A stretch of 64,000 bases of DNA from Paenibacillus sp. Its GTDB lineage: Bacteria; Bacillota; Bacilli; Paenibacillales; Paenibacillaceae. The translations under genes and the position numbers were made by a program. The notes under the pieces are model-generated. The model ran no database searches, had not been told where the DNA came from, and worked only from the letters and a program-made list of their open reading frames with translations. Where the stretch lies: contig JAIRVF010000042.1 in the NCBI GenBank assembly GCA_031254035.1, positions 62,001 through 126,000 of the forward strand, given 5' to 3'. This document shows, piece after piece, positions 47,184 to 56,027 of the stretch; the first letter of the stretch is position 1; the number at the start of each line of letters is the position of its first letter.

Positions 47184-48677
47184 TTACTTGTTGTTCTCAG
47201 CTTTCCAGGCGTCGAGCTGAGACTGAGCTTCAGCAATGACCTTGTCCAGACCAGCTTGCTTGAATGCATCGATTGCTTTTGGAAGATAGCTTTCAGGATC
47301 TACGGTACCGGTCATCAGGGATGCCCAGAACTGTTCTTTCACGTTTTGAATTGCCGCCATTTCGGTAGCAACTTTCGTGCCGTCAAAGTTGAAGCTCAAG
47401 ATTGGCGAATTTTTACCCGCTTCATTAAACTGCTTGAATTGCTCCCATTTGTCATCAGGATCCCCTGGATTGAGGTAGAGCAGCATGTTGTTACCCAAAG
47501 AGTACGAAGGCATATCGTAATTTTTGGATTCTGGAAGGTTTTCCATATGCTTGTCGTCAACCTTCTTGTAATGCTCACCTTCGATACCAGAGTCAACCAT
47601 GTTGCGAAGCACAGGATCGGAATTGAGCAGGTTCAGAAACTCCATCGCCTTTTCAGGATGCTCAGAGTTCGAGGAAATCGCCATAACCGAACCTTGAACA
47701 GATGTGTTTGTAATAATTGGATCACTTGCTGGTGTAGAAACAACAGGATAGCCGTAGCTTGTAGACCAAACGTTGTCAGCCAGTGGCTGGCTTTCCGCAC
47801 GGTCCATGAACCATTTACCGGATACCATCAGGTCATTTGTGGAACCAGTGGTTGCTGCTTCAGACGCAACGTACCCTGCCTGATAGTATTTGTGCATTGT
47901 TTTTAAAGCTTCTTTCATTTCAGGTGTTTCGAGGACGTTTACGATTTTATAATCCGTTGTATCCAATTTGACAGCTAGTGGCATGTTCTGGATCACATAA
48001 TCGTAAGGAACATAAGGGACAAAGTTTTTGTCCACTGCAAACGGCGTTATGCTAGACTCTTTTTCCTTAATCGTTTTCAAAAATGGCTCGATGCTTTCCA
48101 AAGAGCGGACTTTCGTGGTGTCGATGTTGTATTTATCAGCCAGGTCCTTGTTGAAACGCCATACGTAAAGCTGAGGCAGCTCTTTGTTGGCAGGAATGCC
48201 GTAGTTATGTCCGTCAACCTTGGAGCCTTCCAGGAACTTCGGATCGATTGTGTCTTTAATTCCTTTACCATATTTATCAATGAGATCGTCGAGTTCCATG
48301 AACGCGCCTTTTCTTGCGTTTTGCACGTAATCGAATCCACCCGCCGAAGTAAACATGATATCCATTGGTTCGCCGGATGCGACGTTAACTTGCATCTTTT
48401 GCGCGTAATCGCCCCAGTCGACCATTTTCATCGTAACGGTTGCATTGATTTTTTCAGTTGTATATTTGCTGATTTCAGCCATAACCTTATCTACGTCTTT
48501 TTGTGGTGTACCTACGGTATACCAGATTAGGTTAACAGGTTTGTCCGATCCTTTTGAACCGGAATTGGAATCGCTTCCTTTTGCGTCGTCGTTTCCTCCT
48601 CCACAGGCGCTAAGAACAAGCGTCAAGGCCGTTACCATAGCCAGTGCGAATGAGAAACTTCTTTTTCTCTTGCTCAT
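47184..48677 (-). CDS. sugar-binding lipoprotein of the ABC importer (LplA type)
   Basis: 497-residue family 1-type solute-binding lipoprotein. The signal peptide ends 'LVLSAC' with the lipidated Cys at about 25, followed by a Gly/Asp/Ser linker. 'NLIWYTVGTPQKDVDKVMAEI' starts the binding fold. The ATG at 48677 has GGGAGG eight bases upstream. It binds the glycan outside the membrane, likely a mannose-containing oligosaccharide judged from the enzyme genes downstream. Confidence 0.93.
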   Translation of the reverse strand: MSKRKRSFSFALAMVTALTLVLSACGGGNDDAKGSDSNSGSKGSDKPVNLIWYTVGTPQKDVDKVMAEISKYTTEKINATVTMKMVDWGDYAQKMQVNVASGEPMDIMFTSAGGFDYVQNARKGAFMELDDLIDKYGKGIKDTIDPKFLEGSKVDGHNYGIPANKELPQLYVWRFNKDLADKYNIDTTKVRSLESIEPFLKTIKEKESSITPFAVDKNFVPYVPYDYVIQNMPLAVKLDTTDYKIVNVLETPEMKEALKTMHKYYQAGYVASEAATTGSTNDLMVSGKWFMDRAESQPLADNVWSTSYGYPVVSTPASDPIITNTSVQGSVMAISSNSEHPEKAMEFLNLLNSDPVLRNMVDSGIEGEHYKKVDDKHMENLPESKNYDMPSYSLGNNMLLYLNPGDPDDKWEQFKQFNEAGKNSPILSFNFDGTKVATEMAAIQNVKEQFWASLMTGTVDPESYLPKAIDAFKQAGLDKVIAEAQSQLDAWKAENNK

Positions 48678-49021
48678 GTTGTAATCCTCCCTTTTTTCCG
48701 TATGTCTCTCCACCATGTGAATTAGTTCAAAGCCAGATCTATTCTCTTTTTATAATCGGCTTGTCTGTACTAACTAAATTAACCTTACCTGATGTAAGCA
48801 GTTTCAAAAAGAAGATAAACTTAATAAATCAGGGTACAAATTAAAGAAATGATTTTACCCCATGGATGATATTGTAATTTGATGTAAAACGCTTACTTAT
48901 ATAGCTCCTTCTGTGTATGCTGTGGTTTTTCATCTCTCTGAGAGCAAACAAAAATACTCCGAATCAGCACAGGCTCTTGTTCATAAAAGCCCATCCCTAT
49001 CCAGAGTACCCATCTCGGCGG
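48678..49021 (-). promoter_or_regulatory. regulatory spacer upstream of the sugar importer
   Basis: 344 bp without a gene. GTAA-GCGTT-TTAC at 48884-48896 (minus strand) resembles a catabolite-response element with one extra base. TTGAAA and TTAATT 19 bp apart are a weak promoter candidate. The AraC-type regulator encoded just upstream probably acts here. Confidence 0.35.
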
Positions 49022-50557
49022 TTAACCCAAACTTTTAAAATCGGTTGGAGAAATGCCGACGTATTTCTTAAATTGTTTATAGAAATATCCTGTTTCCCAA
49101 TAACCTACGTTCCTTGCAATTTCTTGCACCTTCATATTCGTGTTTTTCAGCTGCTCCTTTGCTTTTTCAATCCGGTATTTATTGATATATTCTGCAAATG
49201 AGTCCCCGGTTTCCTTATGGAACAGCTGCCCCAAATAGACCGGATGAATATGATATTGCGCGCCAAGGGTCTTAAGCGAAAGTTCATCGGCATAATGATC
49301 ATGAATAAAGCCAAGCACTTGGTTGACCACGGGATTTTTGACATCCTGCAGCAACGAGGAAATCGTCTCATTAGCCACCTCTTGAAGTGAAACAACCAAT
49401 TCCTCAATTGTGTCGCTGCTCCGAACGCTGCTAAGCCCTTTTGTGAAAATATCGGATTCATCCGTATGTTTTATTTGCTCAAGTTCCATCTTGAATCTGA
49501 TGACTAGCTCCAGCGCGGTGTTGCGCAAGTCCTCCGGCCGAACACCTTCCGCCTTCTGCATCTGCTCAAAGTAATCCCTGATTTTTTGCATCAGACCTTC
49601 CTGTTCCCTGGCCAGGATGAGTTTGGCATATTCCCCCCAATGCATCGGCAATCCGCCACCGCTGCGTTCTCGTTCCTCTTCAAGTAACTTGTAATCAATG
49701 ATGCTGCGATCAGGATACACCATAAAATACTCTAGGGACTGTTTAGCCTCTTTATAGCTGAGCCGCGCTTCCTCGGGAAGCTGTACTACGCTGCCTATTC
49801 CTACTTGTAAGAGCTCTTTTAATCCTGACTGCTCATGCAAAATCCCTTCAAGCAAATCCACAAAATTTCTTTTTCCTTGGGTCCAATGCTGAAGATTACC
49901 AATCAAAACCAGATCTCCGTCCACATCACGAAACGACGTAATTTCCTTATGATCCTCAAGTAGTCCACCAATCCGGTTCAAAACTTCAGCTGTCCCCTCC
50001 CCTTTGGATCTTAGAGCGGAAACAACCAGATAAGGGTTCTTCAAATCAAGTCCAAGCAAATCGACCCGTTCCTGAAATTCACTTTCTGCAATTTGCCCAG
50101 TGAGCCACCGGTAGAGTGTATTATCCTTTAAAATTTGAACATCAAACGCACGATATAGCTCGACGGATCTGGTGCTGTCCATTTTCTCCGTCGTGCTCCG
50201 CAGCGTGGATTCCAACTCCTCTATGTTAATCGGCTTCAGCAGATAATTTTCAATCCCCAGCATCATGCCTTGTTTTAAATAGTCGAACTCATTGAATCCG
50301 CTTAGGATAATTACCTTTAGCTCCGGATAAATCCTTCGCGCTTCCGCGATCAGGCTGAGCCCATTCATGATCGGCATGGAAATATCAGTAATCAATAAAT
50401 CTACGGGAATTGAAGCTAGCGCATCCAGCGCTTGCTGCCCGTTCTCCGCGTGTCCAACAATTTCCAGGCCAAGCGATGACCAGTCTAAAATATCGTATAA
50501 CCCTTCAATAATAAAAGGCTCGTCATCAACAATAAATACTTTATACATCTTCAACAT
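49022..50557 (-). CDS. YesN-type AraC-family response regulator
   Basis: 511-residue two-component regulator. An N-terminal receiver has the phospho-accepting Asp at about 58 in 'LLITDISMPIMNG' and Lys in 'LLKPIN'; a long middle region follows; the C-terminus has two AraC helix-turn-helix motifs, with 'SLKTLGAQYHIHPVYLGQLFHKETG' and 'VQEIARNVGYWETGYFYKQFKKYVGISP'. It should activate the importer and glycosidase genes. The ATG at 50557 lies about five bases after GAAGG; another ATG is three codons on. It overlaps the kinase stop by 17 bp. Confidence 0.92.
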   Translation of the reverse strand: MLKMYKVFIVDDEPFIIEGLYDILDWSSLGLEIVGHAENGQQALDALASIPVDLLITDISMPIMNGLSLIAEARRIYPELKVIILSGFNEFDYLKQGMMLGIENYLLKPINIEELESTLRSTTEKMDSTRSVELYRAFDVQILKDNTLYRWLTGQIAESEFQERVDLLGLDLKNPYLVVSALRSKGEGTAEVLNRIGGLLEDHKEITSFRDVDGDLVLIGNLQHWTQGKRNFVDLLEGILHEQSGLKELLQVGIGSVVQLPEEARLSYKEAKQSLEYFMVYPDRSIIDYKLLEEERERSGGGLPMHWGEYAKLILAREQEGLMQKIRDYFEQMQKAEGVRPEDLRNTALELVIRFKMELEQIKHTDESDIFTKGLSSVRSSDTIEELVVSLQEVANETISSLLQDVKNPVVNQVLGFIHDHYADELSLKTLGAQYHIHPVYLGQLFHKETGDSFAEYINKYRIEKAKEQLKNTNMKVQEIARNVGYWETGYFYKQFKKYVGISPTDFKSLG

Positions 50558-52376
50558 CCGTTCCTTCCCGGCTTGGGTAACACACAGTAATTGCCGTACC
50601 TTCCCCCGGCCGACTTTCAATCTCAATTCCATAGGCTGGTCCGTACAGAAAACGGAGACGGCTGTGAACACTTCGGAGTCCAAACATCTTACCGGTCTCC
50701 TCCGGCTTTTCTAGCTCTTCGCGAATTTCCTTCAGGCGATTAGGCTCAATGCCTTTTCCGTTGTCTGTGACCACCGCGATTAGCATCTCGTCTTCTTCCC
50801 TGACTTCTATGATCAGGTGATTATCAAATCGCTCCGTTTGTATGCCATGAATAATGTAGTTTTCAATAATGGGTTGAAGTGACAGCTTTATCATCGATTT
50901 ACCGGATAGTGCCGGGCCTGCGACGATCGTGTAATTGAATTTTTCCTTATACCGGATCCGGAATAACTCAAGATACAGCCGGCAAGCCTCCAGTTCATCC
51001 TTAAGCGTGTAGTTTTTTTTCTGCTGTACCAAACTTTTAAACAGAACAGACAAGCTGTAAATCATCTCACCGACGTCCTTAGCCCCCTGTGAGATTGCCC
51101 GCATCCTGATAACCTCAAGTGTGTTGTACAAAAAATGGGGGTTAATCCGAGCCTGAAGCGCTACCAATTCCGTCTGCTTTTGTTTGATTTCAGCTTTATA
51201 TACCCGGTCGATGTATAAATTTAGCTCGTCTAGCATATCATTAAAGCTTCGCGAAATTTGACCAAGCTCATCTTCACGTGAATCATCAATTCTCGCGGCG
51301 AAATCCCCGTTTTTAACCTTGCGCGTAAATTTGATAATCTGGTTGGTCCGTTTTGCAAATTTGATAATGAACAAAGCCGGGAGAAGGACAGCAAACAGAA
51401 TACAAATCACGCTGATCGTAATGATCGTTTGACGTGTTCCTGTATAACTTTCTGCTAATTTATTTTTAGGAACTGCACCAATCACTACATACCCTCCCTC
51501 TGTAGAAATCAGCTTATTGATATACATGTCTTTCCCGCTTTCCGTTAATCCCGCATGGTGGTCATCAAAAAGAGAGTCTGAAATGTTAACGTAAGGATAT
51601 TTTTTTCCGTAGTATTTCCCTTCTGAATCAAAAAGCACATTCCCCGAGGATGAGAGCACAACAATACTGCCTTTATAGTTGTTTTTGTAAGTATCAAGCG
51701 CATTTAAGATGCTATTCGAGTCCAGGTAGACCAAAAACTGACCGGCATTTTTCAACTGCTTGTTGTTAATAGGAATCCGAATCGTGTAGAGCTCCTGATC
51801 CCATTGTTCAGCCGCCTTACGAACCCATATGTTTGGAGCGTTTATGCCGTTGGCTTCCATGGCCATCACTTCCGGGATATAAGAATTCAAATAATTGGCT
51901 GAAAGCTGCTTAAACTGTTTGTTAGGTTTGAATATGGATATATATTGACTTTCTGAACTGTAGAGAATCATATTCCGGATGTCGCTGTTCTCATCCATTG
52001 TATTTTGAAAATACTGAAGTACATCCGTTGAATATCCATTGGTTTTATTATTAAACTGGTCCATTCGGTGCTGCACATAATCAGGATATGGATGTTCCAT
52101 CAAAAAGGAGATATTCGAGAACAGCGCTTCATTTCGGTACATGTCCCTTGCAATATTCTCCACTCCCTTATATCGGCTATCGATATAGTGACTTACGCTC
52201 TCCATGGCGGCCTTCTGATTGTCCAGCTCTTTGTTCACGATCGATTGCGACAAGGACATGTACATCAGGTATGATAAGATAACAATCGTTACAATTGCGA
52301 TGAAAGTGAAGATCAACAGAATCCTCATGAACATATTGTTCTTAAAGTAGTTCCTGTATATTCTACCGATCCTCAT
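50541..52376 (-). CDS. YesM-type sensor histidine kinase
   Basis: 611-residue membrane kinase. Membrane helix (about 18-40), external Cache-like sensor (about 41-310), second helix (about 316-340), HAMP (about 341-393), His_kinase domain with the phospho-accepting His at about 414 in 'RINPHFLYNTLE', and an ATPase domain with 'IIENYIIHG', 'DNGKGI' and 'GLRSVHSRLRFLYG'. Such kinases, paired with AraC-type regulators, control sugar import in Paenibacillus and Bacillus. The upstream gap contains a Noc-site-like sequence. Confidence 0.93.
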   Translation of the reverse strand: MRIGRIYRNYFKNNMFMRILLIFTFIAIVTIVILSYLMYMSLSQSIVNKELDNQKAAMESVSHYIDSRYKGVENIARDMYRNEALFSNISFLMEHPYPDYVQHRMDQFNNKTNGYSTDVLQYFQNTMDENSDIRNMILYSSESQYISIFKPNKQFKQLSANYLNSYIPEVMAMEANGINAPNIWVRKAAEQWDQELYTIRIPINNKQLKNAGQFLVYLDSNSILNALDTYKNNYKGSIVVLSSSGNVLFDSEGKYYGKKYPYVNISDSLFDDHHAGLTESGKDMYINKLISTEGGYVVIGAVPKNKLAESYTGTRQTIITISVICILFAVLLPALFIIKFAKRTNQIIKFTRKVKNGDFAARIDDSREDELGQISRSFNDMLDELNLYIDRVYKAEIKQKQTELVALQARINPHFLYNTLEVIRMRAISQGAKDVGEMIYSLSVLFKSLVQQKKNYTLKDELEACRLYLELFRIRYKEKFNYTIVAGPALSGKSMIKLSLQPIIENYIIHGIQTERFDNHLIIEVREEDEMLIAVVTDNGKGIEPNRLKEIREELEKPEETGKMFGLRSVHSRLRFLYGPAYGIEIESRPGEGTAITVCYPSREGTDVEDV

Positions 52377-52440
52377 CTCACGCTACCTCCTGATGTCATT
52401 AGTCCATTAAACTAGACCTGTTCATAATCCATTTATATCA

Positions 52441-52454
52441 ATTACCCGGGAAAT
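52441..52454. promoter_or_regulatory. candidate Noc-binding site
   Basis: ATTACCCGGGAAAT matches the B. subtilis Noc site consensus ATTTCCCGGGAAAT at 13 of 14 positions. It is intergenic, between the sensor kinase and rpsR, and noc is encoded in this window. Whether this organism's Noc recognises the same sequence is assumed. Confidence 0.5.
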
Positions 52455-52537
52455 TTATTTACTCTTCAGATAGAACTATGATAACTCTTTCATTTCATGA
52501 TATTCAAATGGAATAATTATGCATAAGGGGAGAAACC

Positions 52538-52574
52538 AAAAAGCCAGCACCCTGGTTTCCCAGAATGCTGGCTC
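52538..52574 (-). terminator. rpsF-ssb-rpsR terminator
   Basis: Stem AGCCAGCA..CTGG / CCAG..TGCTGGCT with a GAAA loop and a two-base internal mismatch, followed by TTTTT on the minus strand, about 26 bp after rpsR. Confidence 0.85.
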
Positions 52575-52599
52575 TCTTTACTGTCCTAGGACACGGAAA

Positions 52600-52872
52600 T
52601 TATTCCGTTGTGTAAGGCAGCAATGCGATTTGACGGGAGCGTTTGATAGCAATCGTCAACATGCGTTGGTATTTTGCACTCGTGCCTGTTACACGACGTG
52701 GCAAAATTTTTCCGCGCTCGCTAATGAATTTTTTGAGCAGATCCGTGTCTTTATAATCAATGTGAGTAATTTTGTTCACAGTGAAGAAGCACACTTTACG
52801 ACGTTTGTTACGGCCGCCGCGGCGAGCCGGTCTTTTATCGTTGTCTCCGCCTTCTCTTTGTTTAAAAGCCAT
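52600..52872 (-). CDS. rpsR: 30S ribosomal protein S18
   Basis: 90-residue S18 with a basic N-terminus '[18 protein letters not shown]' and the conserved '[44 protein letters not shown]'. It binds 16S rRNA with S6 on the platform of the small subunit. It retains one Cys in the N-terminal segment, so a zinc-binding version is not indicated. Last gene of the S6-SSB-S18 operon. Confidence 0.97.
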   Translation of the reverse strand: MAFKQREGGDNDKRPARRGGRNKRRKVCFFTVNKITHIDYKDTDLLKKFISERGKILPRRVTGTSAKYQRMLTIAIKRSRQIALLPYTTE

Positions 52873-52893
52873 GCTGTTCAGTCCTTTCCATAA

Positions 52894-53373
52894 TTAAAAT
52901 GGCAAATCATCATCCGAGATATCAATCGGTTTTCCGTCATCGGAAAAAGGATCTTGATTGGAATTGTTCCGGGAGTAATTATTATTCCCGCGGTTTCCGC
53001 CTCCAAAAGAGGTCTCTTCACGCGGAGCTTGACCAGCGCTGCCGCCGCTATCGCGGTTCGACTCCAGGAAACGTACATTATCGGCAATGACTTCGGTGAC
53101 GTATACACGTTTACCTTCGTTATTTTCGTAATTCCGCACCTGAATGCGACCTTCAACTGCCGTTAAACGGCCTTTGCGCAAGTAGTTTGCACAGGTCTCA
53201 GCAAGCTGTCTCCAAGTCACCACTGGAATAAAATCCGCTTCACGCTCTCCGCCTTGCGCCGTAAACGGTCTGTCTACAGCCAGCGTGAACTGCGTTACCG
53301 CAACTCCGGCAGGAGTATAGCGAAGCTCAGGATCCTTGGTTAAACGGCCAATCAAAATTACACGGTTCAACAA
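52894..53373 (-). CDS. ssb: single-stranded DNA-binding protein
   Basis: 159-residue SSB. OB fold (about 1-105) with '[23 protein letters not shown]' and '[15 protein letters not shown]', then a disordered Gly/Asn-rich linker and the acidic tip 'DISDDDLPF' that recruits replication and repair partners. The start codon is TTG at 53373, supported by AAGGAGG eight bases upstream. Between rpsF and rpsR as in most Bacillota. Confidence 0.97.
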   Translation of the reverse strand: MLNRVILIGRLTKDPELRYTPAGVAVTQFTLAVDRPFTAQGGEREADFIPVVTWRQLAETCANYLRKGRLTAVEGRIQVRNYENNEGKRVYVTEVIADNVRFLESNRDSGGSAGQAPREETSFGGGNRGNNNYSRNNSNQDPFSDDGKPIDISDDDLPF

Positions 53374-53426
53374 TCTAATCCCCTCCTTCGAACGAATTCA
53401 TCACTTAAGCCAAAGCTTGGAACTTA

Positions 53427-53714
53427 TTAAGCAACGTCAAGTGTAATGAGATAACGAATAGCTTCGTCAGAAATCTTCATGATACGCTCGAACTCGGCAA
53501 CAACTTCAGGAGTTGCACTGAAGTTAACCAGAATGAAAGTACCATCACGGAATTTCTTGATCTCATACGCAAGACGACGTTTGCCCATCACTTCATGCTT
53601 CGTGATTTCTCCACCGCCGTTGGAGATGATGCCTTGGAATTTTTCGACTGCAGCTTGAACAGCTTCTTGTTCAATGTCCGGACGAATAATGTACATCACT
53701 TCATATTTGCGCAT
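53427..53714 (-). CDS. rpsF: 30S ribosomal protein S6
   Basis: 95-residue S6, beginning 'MRKYEVMYIIRPD', with 'GKRRLAYEIKKFRDGTFILVNF' in the centre. The ATG at 53714 has GGAGG eight bases upstream; a GTG three codons earlier is rejected because it overlaps the ribosome binding site. First gene of the rpsF-ssb-rpsR operon. The usual ychF neighbour upstream is absent from this window. Confidence 0.97.
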   Translation of the reverse strand: MRKYEVMYIIRPDIEQEAVQAAVEKFQGIISNGGGEITKHEVMGKRRLAYEIKKFRDGTFILVNFSATPEVVAEFERIMKISDEAIRYLITLDVA

Positions 53715-53789
53715 ATGTTTCACCTCCTTATGGACTTAGGCCCCTGATCAAGTCAGGAACAAGGAGCGAGCCTAAACTCGCACCATATT

Positions 53790-53818
53790 AATATAACAAA
53801 TTAACCTATTCAATGCAA
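53790..53818 (-). promoter_or_regulatory. promoter of rpsF-ssb-rpsR
   Basis: Minus strand TTGCAT (53813-53818), 17-bp spacer, TATATT (53790-53795). The following leader (to 53715) can form small hairpins (CGAG..CTCG, CCTGA..TCAGG) that may be an S6:S18 autoregulatory leader, but I could not confirm the motif. Confidence 0.65.
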
Positions 53819-53960
53819 GCAGATTCCAACCGATACCATGTCTTCATTCACGTTTCAAAAGGCTGCCCTATTATTGGAATCAAAAGTTTTTATACGTTCC
53901 CACTGAAGTGTAAACACTACAAAAGCAATCCATTTCTAATGCGATAGGAGGTCCTTGCGA

Positions 53961-54155
53961 ATGGGTGAAAAAACTGAATTTAGGTCTGGCGAAAAAGCGC
54001 CCAATGCGGGCGTATATATGGAGGTTGGCGAGGCCAGCTTTCATACCGAAATCCAAGATCCAAAGATGATTACATTGGAAAGAGGCGAAACCTTTCCGAA
54101 GAACACCAACAAAGACCGCAAGTGGAAAAAGAAAACCAAAGCTACGGTCCATTAA
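53961..54155 (+). CDS. YjzC family small protein
   Basis: 64-residue protein with the YjzC-like pattern 'FRSGEKAPNAGVYMEVGEA' then 'QDPKMITLERGETFPKNTNKDRKWKKK'. Its function is unknown; the family is common in spore-forming Bacillota. AGGAGG lies nine bases before the ATG. One of the few plus-strand genes. No terminator directly follows; the nearest is at 54422. Confidence 0.88.
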   Translation: MGEKTEFRSGEKAPNAGVYMEVGEASFHTEIQDPKMITLERGETFPKNTNKDRKWKKKTKATVH

Positions 54156-54421
54156 TTTTTTTTAAAAACCATGTATATTTCTGCGTAATCTGCAGATAAT
54201 ACAATTAGACGGTTACGAGAGAGGTGTGGTTCCGTTGGGCTTAAAACGCGTAACAAATCACAGGAAGTCTGAAACAGCATAACATTAGAGAAGCGAGGGG
54301 ACGTGCCAAAGACATTTTGTCTGGAGTAATTCCGAATTGCTCATCGGCTTAACCAAAGTTTCACGAGACATGTTTGTTGTAGAACGAATTCCAAAATCCA
54401 TTTAAGTACCGTCTGCCAATT
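54156..54421 (+). other. unassigned transcribed region before a strong terminator
   Basis: 266 bp without a standard gene, ending in a strong plus-strand terminator. It could be the 3' untranslated region of the yjzC-like gene or a small RNA. A 15- to 18-codon frame (GTG 54226 or TTG about 54235, stop 54282) follows GAGAGAGG and might be a short peptide. The evidence does not decide. Confidence 0.35.
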
Positions 54422-54453
54422 AGGAGAACCTTCGGGTTCTCCTTTGGTTTTTT
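54422..54453 (+). terminator. plus-strand terminator
   Basis: AGGAGAACC-TTCG-GGTTCTCCT, a perfect 9-bp stem with a stabilising TTCG loop, followed by TTGGTTTTTT. One of the clearest terminators in the window. Confidence 0.9.
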
Positions 54454-54487
54454 ATTATGAAATTAGTTCTTAACATTATGCGAGGTC

Positions 54488-54515
54488 GCCGCTACGGTTA
54501 CGGATCGCTCTTCCG
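54488..54515. repeat. short dispersed repeat R2, copy 2 (inverted)
   Basis: The minus strand matches 22028-22055 over 27 bases with two substitutions, in a gene-free stretch between the terminator and tRNA-Ser. Confidence 0.6.
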
Positions 54516-54643
54516 ATCGCTGCCCTCCTCCAAATTTCTTGATTTGTTTTTCTTATACAGCTCATAACGTCATCGATTTTATTTCTCCGTTCAACTTTCT
54601 CCATGCTCACCACGAACACTAGCCTTTGGGCGCTATAAAAAGC

Positions 54644-54678
54644 AAAAAACCTCTGGCGATGACGGAGCCAAAGGTTTT
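54644..54678 (-). terminator. tRNA-Ser terminator
   Basis: Minus strand AAAACCTTTGGC pairs with GCCAGAGGTTTT (one mismatch) and ends in a T run, about 47 bp after the tRNA. Confidence 0.85.
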
Positions 54679-54724
54679 GTCTGTTACGTTATTCTATGAA
54701 GTATATTTGATAAAAAAGGGAATG

Positions 54725-54815
54725 TGGCGGAAAGAGAGGGATTCGAACCCTCGCACGCCTTGCGACGCCTAACTGATTTCGAGTCAGCCCCCTTGGACCT
54801 CTTGGGTACCTTTCC
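54725..54815 (-). tRNA. tRNA-Ser (anticodon CGA)
   Basis: 91 nt including an encoded CCA. Acceptor GGAAAGG/TCTTTCC, discriminator G, anticodon loop CTCGAAA giving anticodon CGA (codon UCG), T arm GAGGG-TTCGAAT-CCCTC and the long variable arm (GGCGTCGCAAGGCGT region) typical of serine tRNAs. Confidence 0.96.
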
Positions 54816-54873
54816 GCAGCAAGGTCTATTTTATCATAACCCAATCAGATTTGCAATATGCTTTGTTGTACTA

Positions 54874-55092
54874 TTATTTATCGTTGGTCTCTTCCCCCGT
54901 CTCTTTGGATTGAAGCACTTTTTTCATGTTTTTTTCGAATTTGGCTCGTGGAATTAAAACACTATGTTGGCATCCGACGCATTTAATTCGGATATCCATT
55001 CCCATGCGAATAATCTCCATTTCATTGCTGCCGCAAGGGTGGTTTTTTTTCATTTGAACGATGTCTCCCAACTGAAACACCTTCCGTTCCAT
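54874..55092 (-). CDS. DUF951 family protein
   Basis: 72-residue protein of the DUF951 (YyzM) family: 'FQLGDIVQMKKNHPCGSNEMEIIRMGMDIRIKCVGCQHSVLIPR'. The Cys residues in 'HPCG' and 'CVGC' may bind zinc. It is a small nucleic acid-binding-like beta fold of unknown role, found near the chromosome origin in Bacillota. Two bases downstream of the mechanosensitive channel gene, so co-transcribed. Confidence 0.92.
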   Translation of the reverse strand: MERKVFQLGDIVQMKKNHPCGSNEMEIIRMGMDIRIKCVGCQHSVLIPRAKFEKNMKKVLQSKETGEETNDK

Positions 55093-55094
55093 GA

Positions 55095-56024
55095 CTACGC
55101 CTCCTCCTTTTGTTCTTCGGCTGCTGCCAGCTCAATCAGCGTTTGTTTCTGCATCTCGTCAATTTCCAACGCTTGTTTAATGTTCTCCATAATCATCCGT
55201 TCGACTCCCGCCCTTGTGTTTGGTGCGCATTGAGCCACGACGCGGATGACATATTCACTGGTATTCAGCGACTGGATTCCAAGCACATCCGGCATAGCAA
55301 TGACATTTTCATTCTGCTCCTGCAAGCCTACGATCGCCTGCTTGATTAAATTAACCGTTTCTTCAAGCGTACGTTCATTTTGTACTGGCAGATCCACCAT
55401 CGCGAGCGCATTTGAAAATGAATAATTCGTAACGCTCGAAATCATACCGTTCGGAAGAATGTGGGTTTCCCCATTCATGCTTACAATCCGCGTGGAACGG
55501 AGCCCGATCAATTCAACTGTACCTTTGTAAGTCCCCGTCTGAATGACGTCCCCTACGGCAAACTGATCCTCCAATATAATGAAGAGACCTGTAATGACAT
55601 CCTTTACCAAGCTTTGCGCGCCAAAACCGATGGCCAATCCTAACACTCCAGCCCCTGCAAGCAGTGGTCCTAAATCGAAATTAAATTCAGATAGGATCAG
55701 CAGCACCAACACGAAATTACAGACCACTGAGGTTATATTTCTTAAAAGTTCTCCCACTGTGGCGAGCCTACGCGAATTGACGTTAATCCGGCTTTGCTCA
55801 TGACGTTCCAATGACTTGTCGATTACTTTGGAAACGACTCGGATGACGATCCGGGTAACAATAAACAATACGATGATACGGATGCCTGCGAACAAAACAT
55901 TTGTCCACATATCCACATTCGTAAACCAATTCCATGCTTTATCACTGAACTTCACCGCTTCATCCACAGCCCCTTCCACATCGCCCGTTGCTGTTTCAAG
56001 CCATTGTGGACTCATCATTCCCAT
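55095..56024 (-). CDS. MscS-type mechanosensitive ion channel
   Basis: 309-residue small-conductance mechanosensitive channel. Three membrane helices (about 40-65, 95-115, 118-145), the pore helix region 'GAGVLGLAIGFGAQSLVKDVITG' with its Gly/Ala pattern, a beta domain ('FAVGDVIQTGTYKGTVELIGLRSTRI') and a C-terminal cytoplasmic domain. It opens under membrane tension to release solutes at hypo-osmotic shock. It lies between DUF3343 and DUF951 genes in one string. Confidence 0.94.
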   Translation of the reverse strand: MGMMSPQWLETATGDVEGAVDEAVKFSDKAWNWFTNVDMWTNVLFAGIRIIVLFIVTRIVIRVVSKVIDKSLERHEQSRINVNSRRLATVGELLRNITSVVCNFVLVLLILSEFNFDLGPLLAGAGVLGLAIGFGAQSLVKDVITGLFIILEDQFAVGDVIQTGTYKGTVELIGLRSTRIVSMNGETHILPNGMISSVTNYSFSNALAMVDLPVQNERTLEETVNLIKQAIVGLQEQNENVIAMPDVLGIQSLNTSEYVIRVVAQCAPNTRAGVERMIMENIKQALEIDEMQKQTLIELAAAEEQKEEA

Positions 56025-56027
56025 CTC

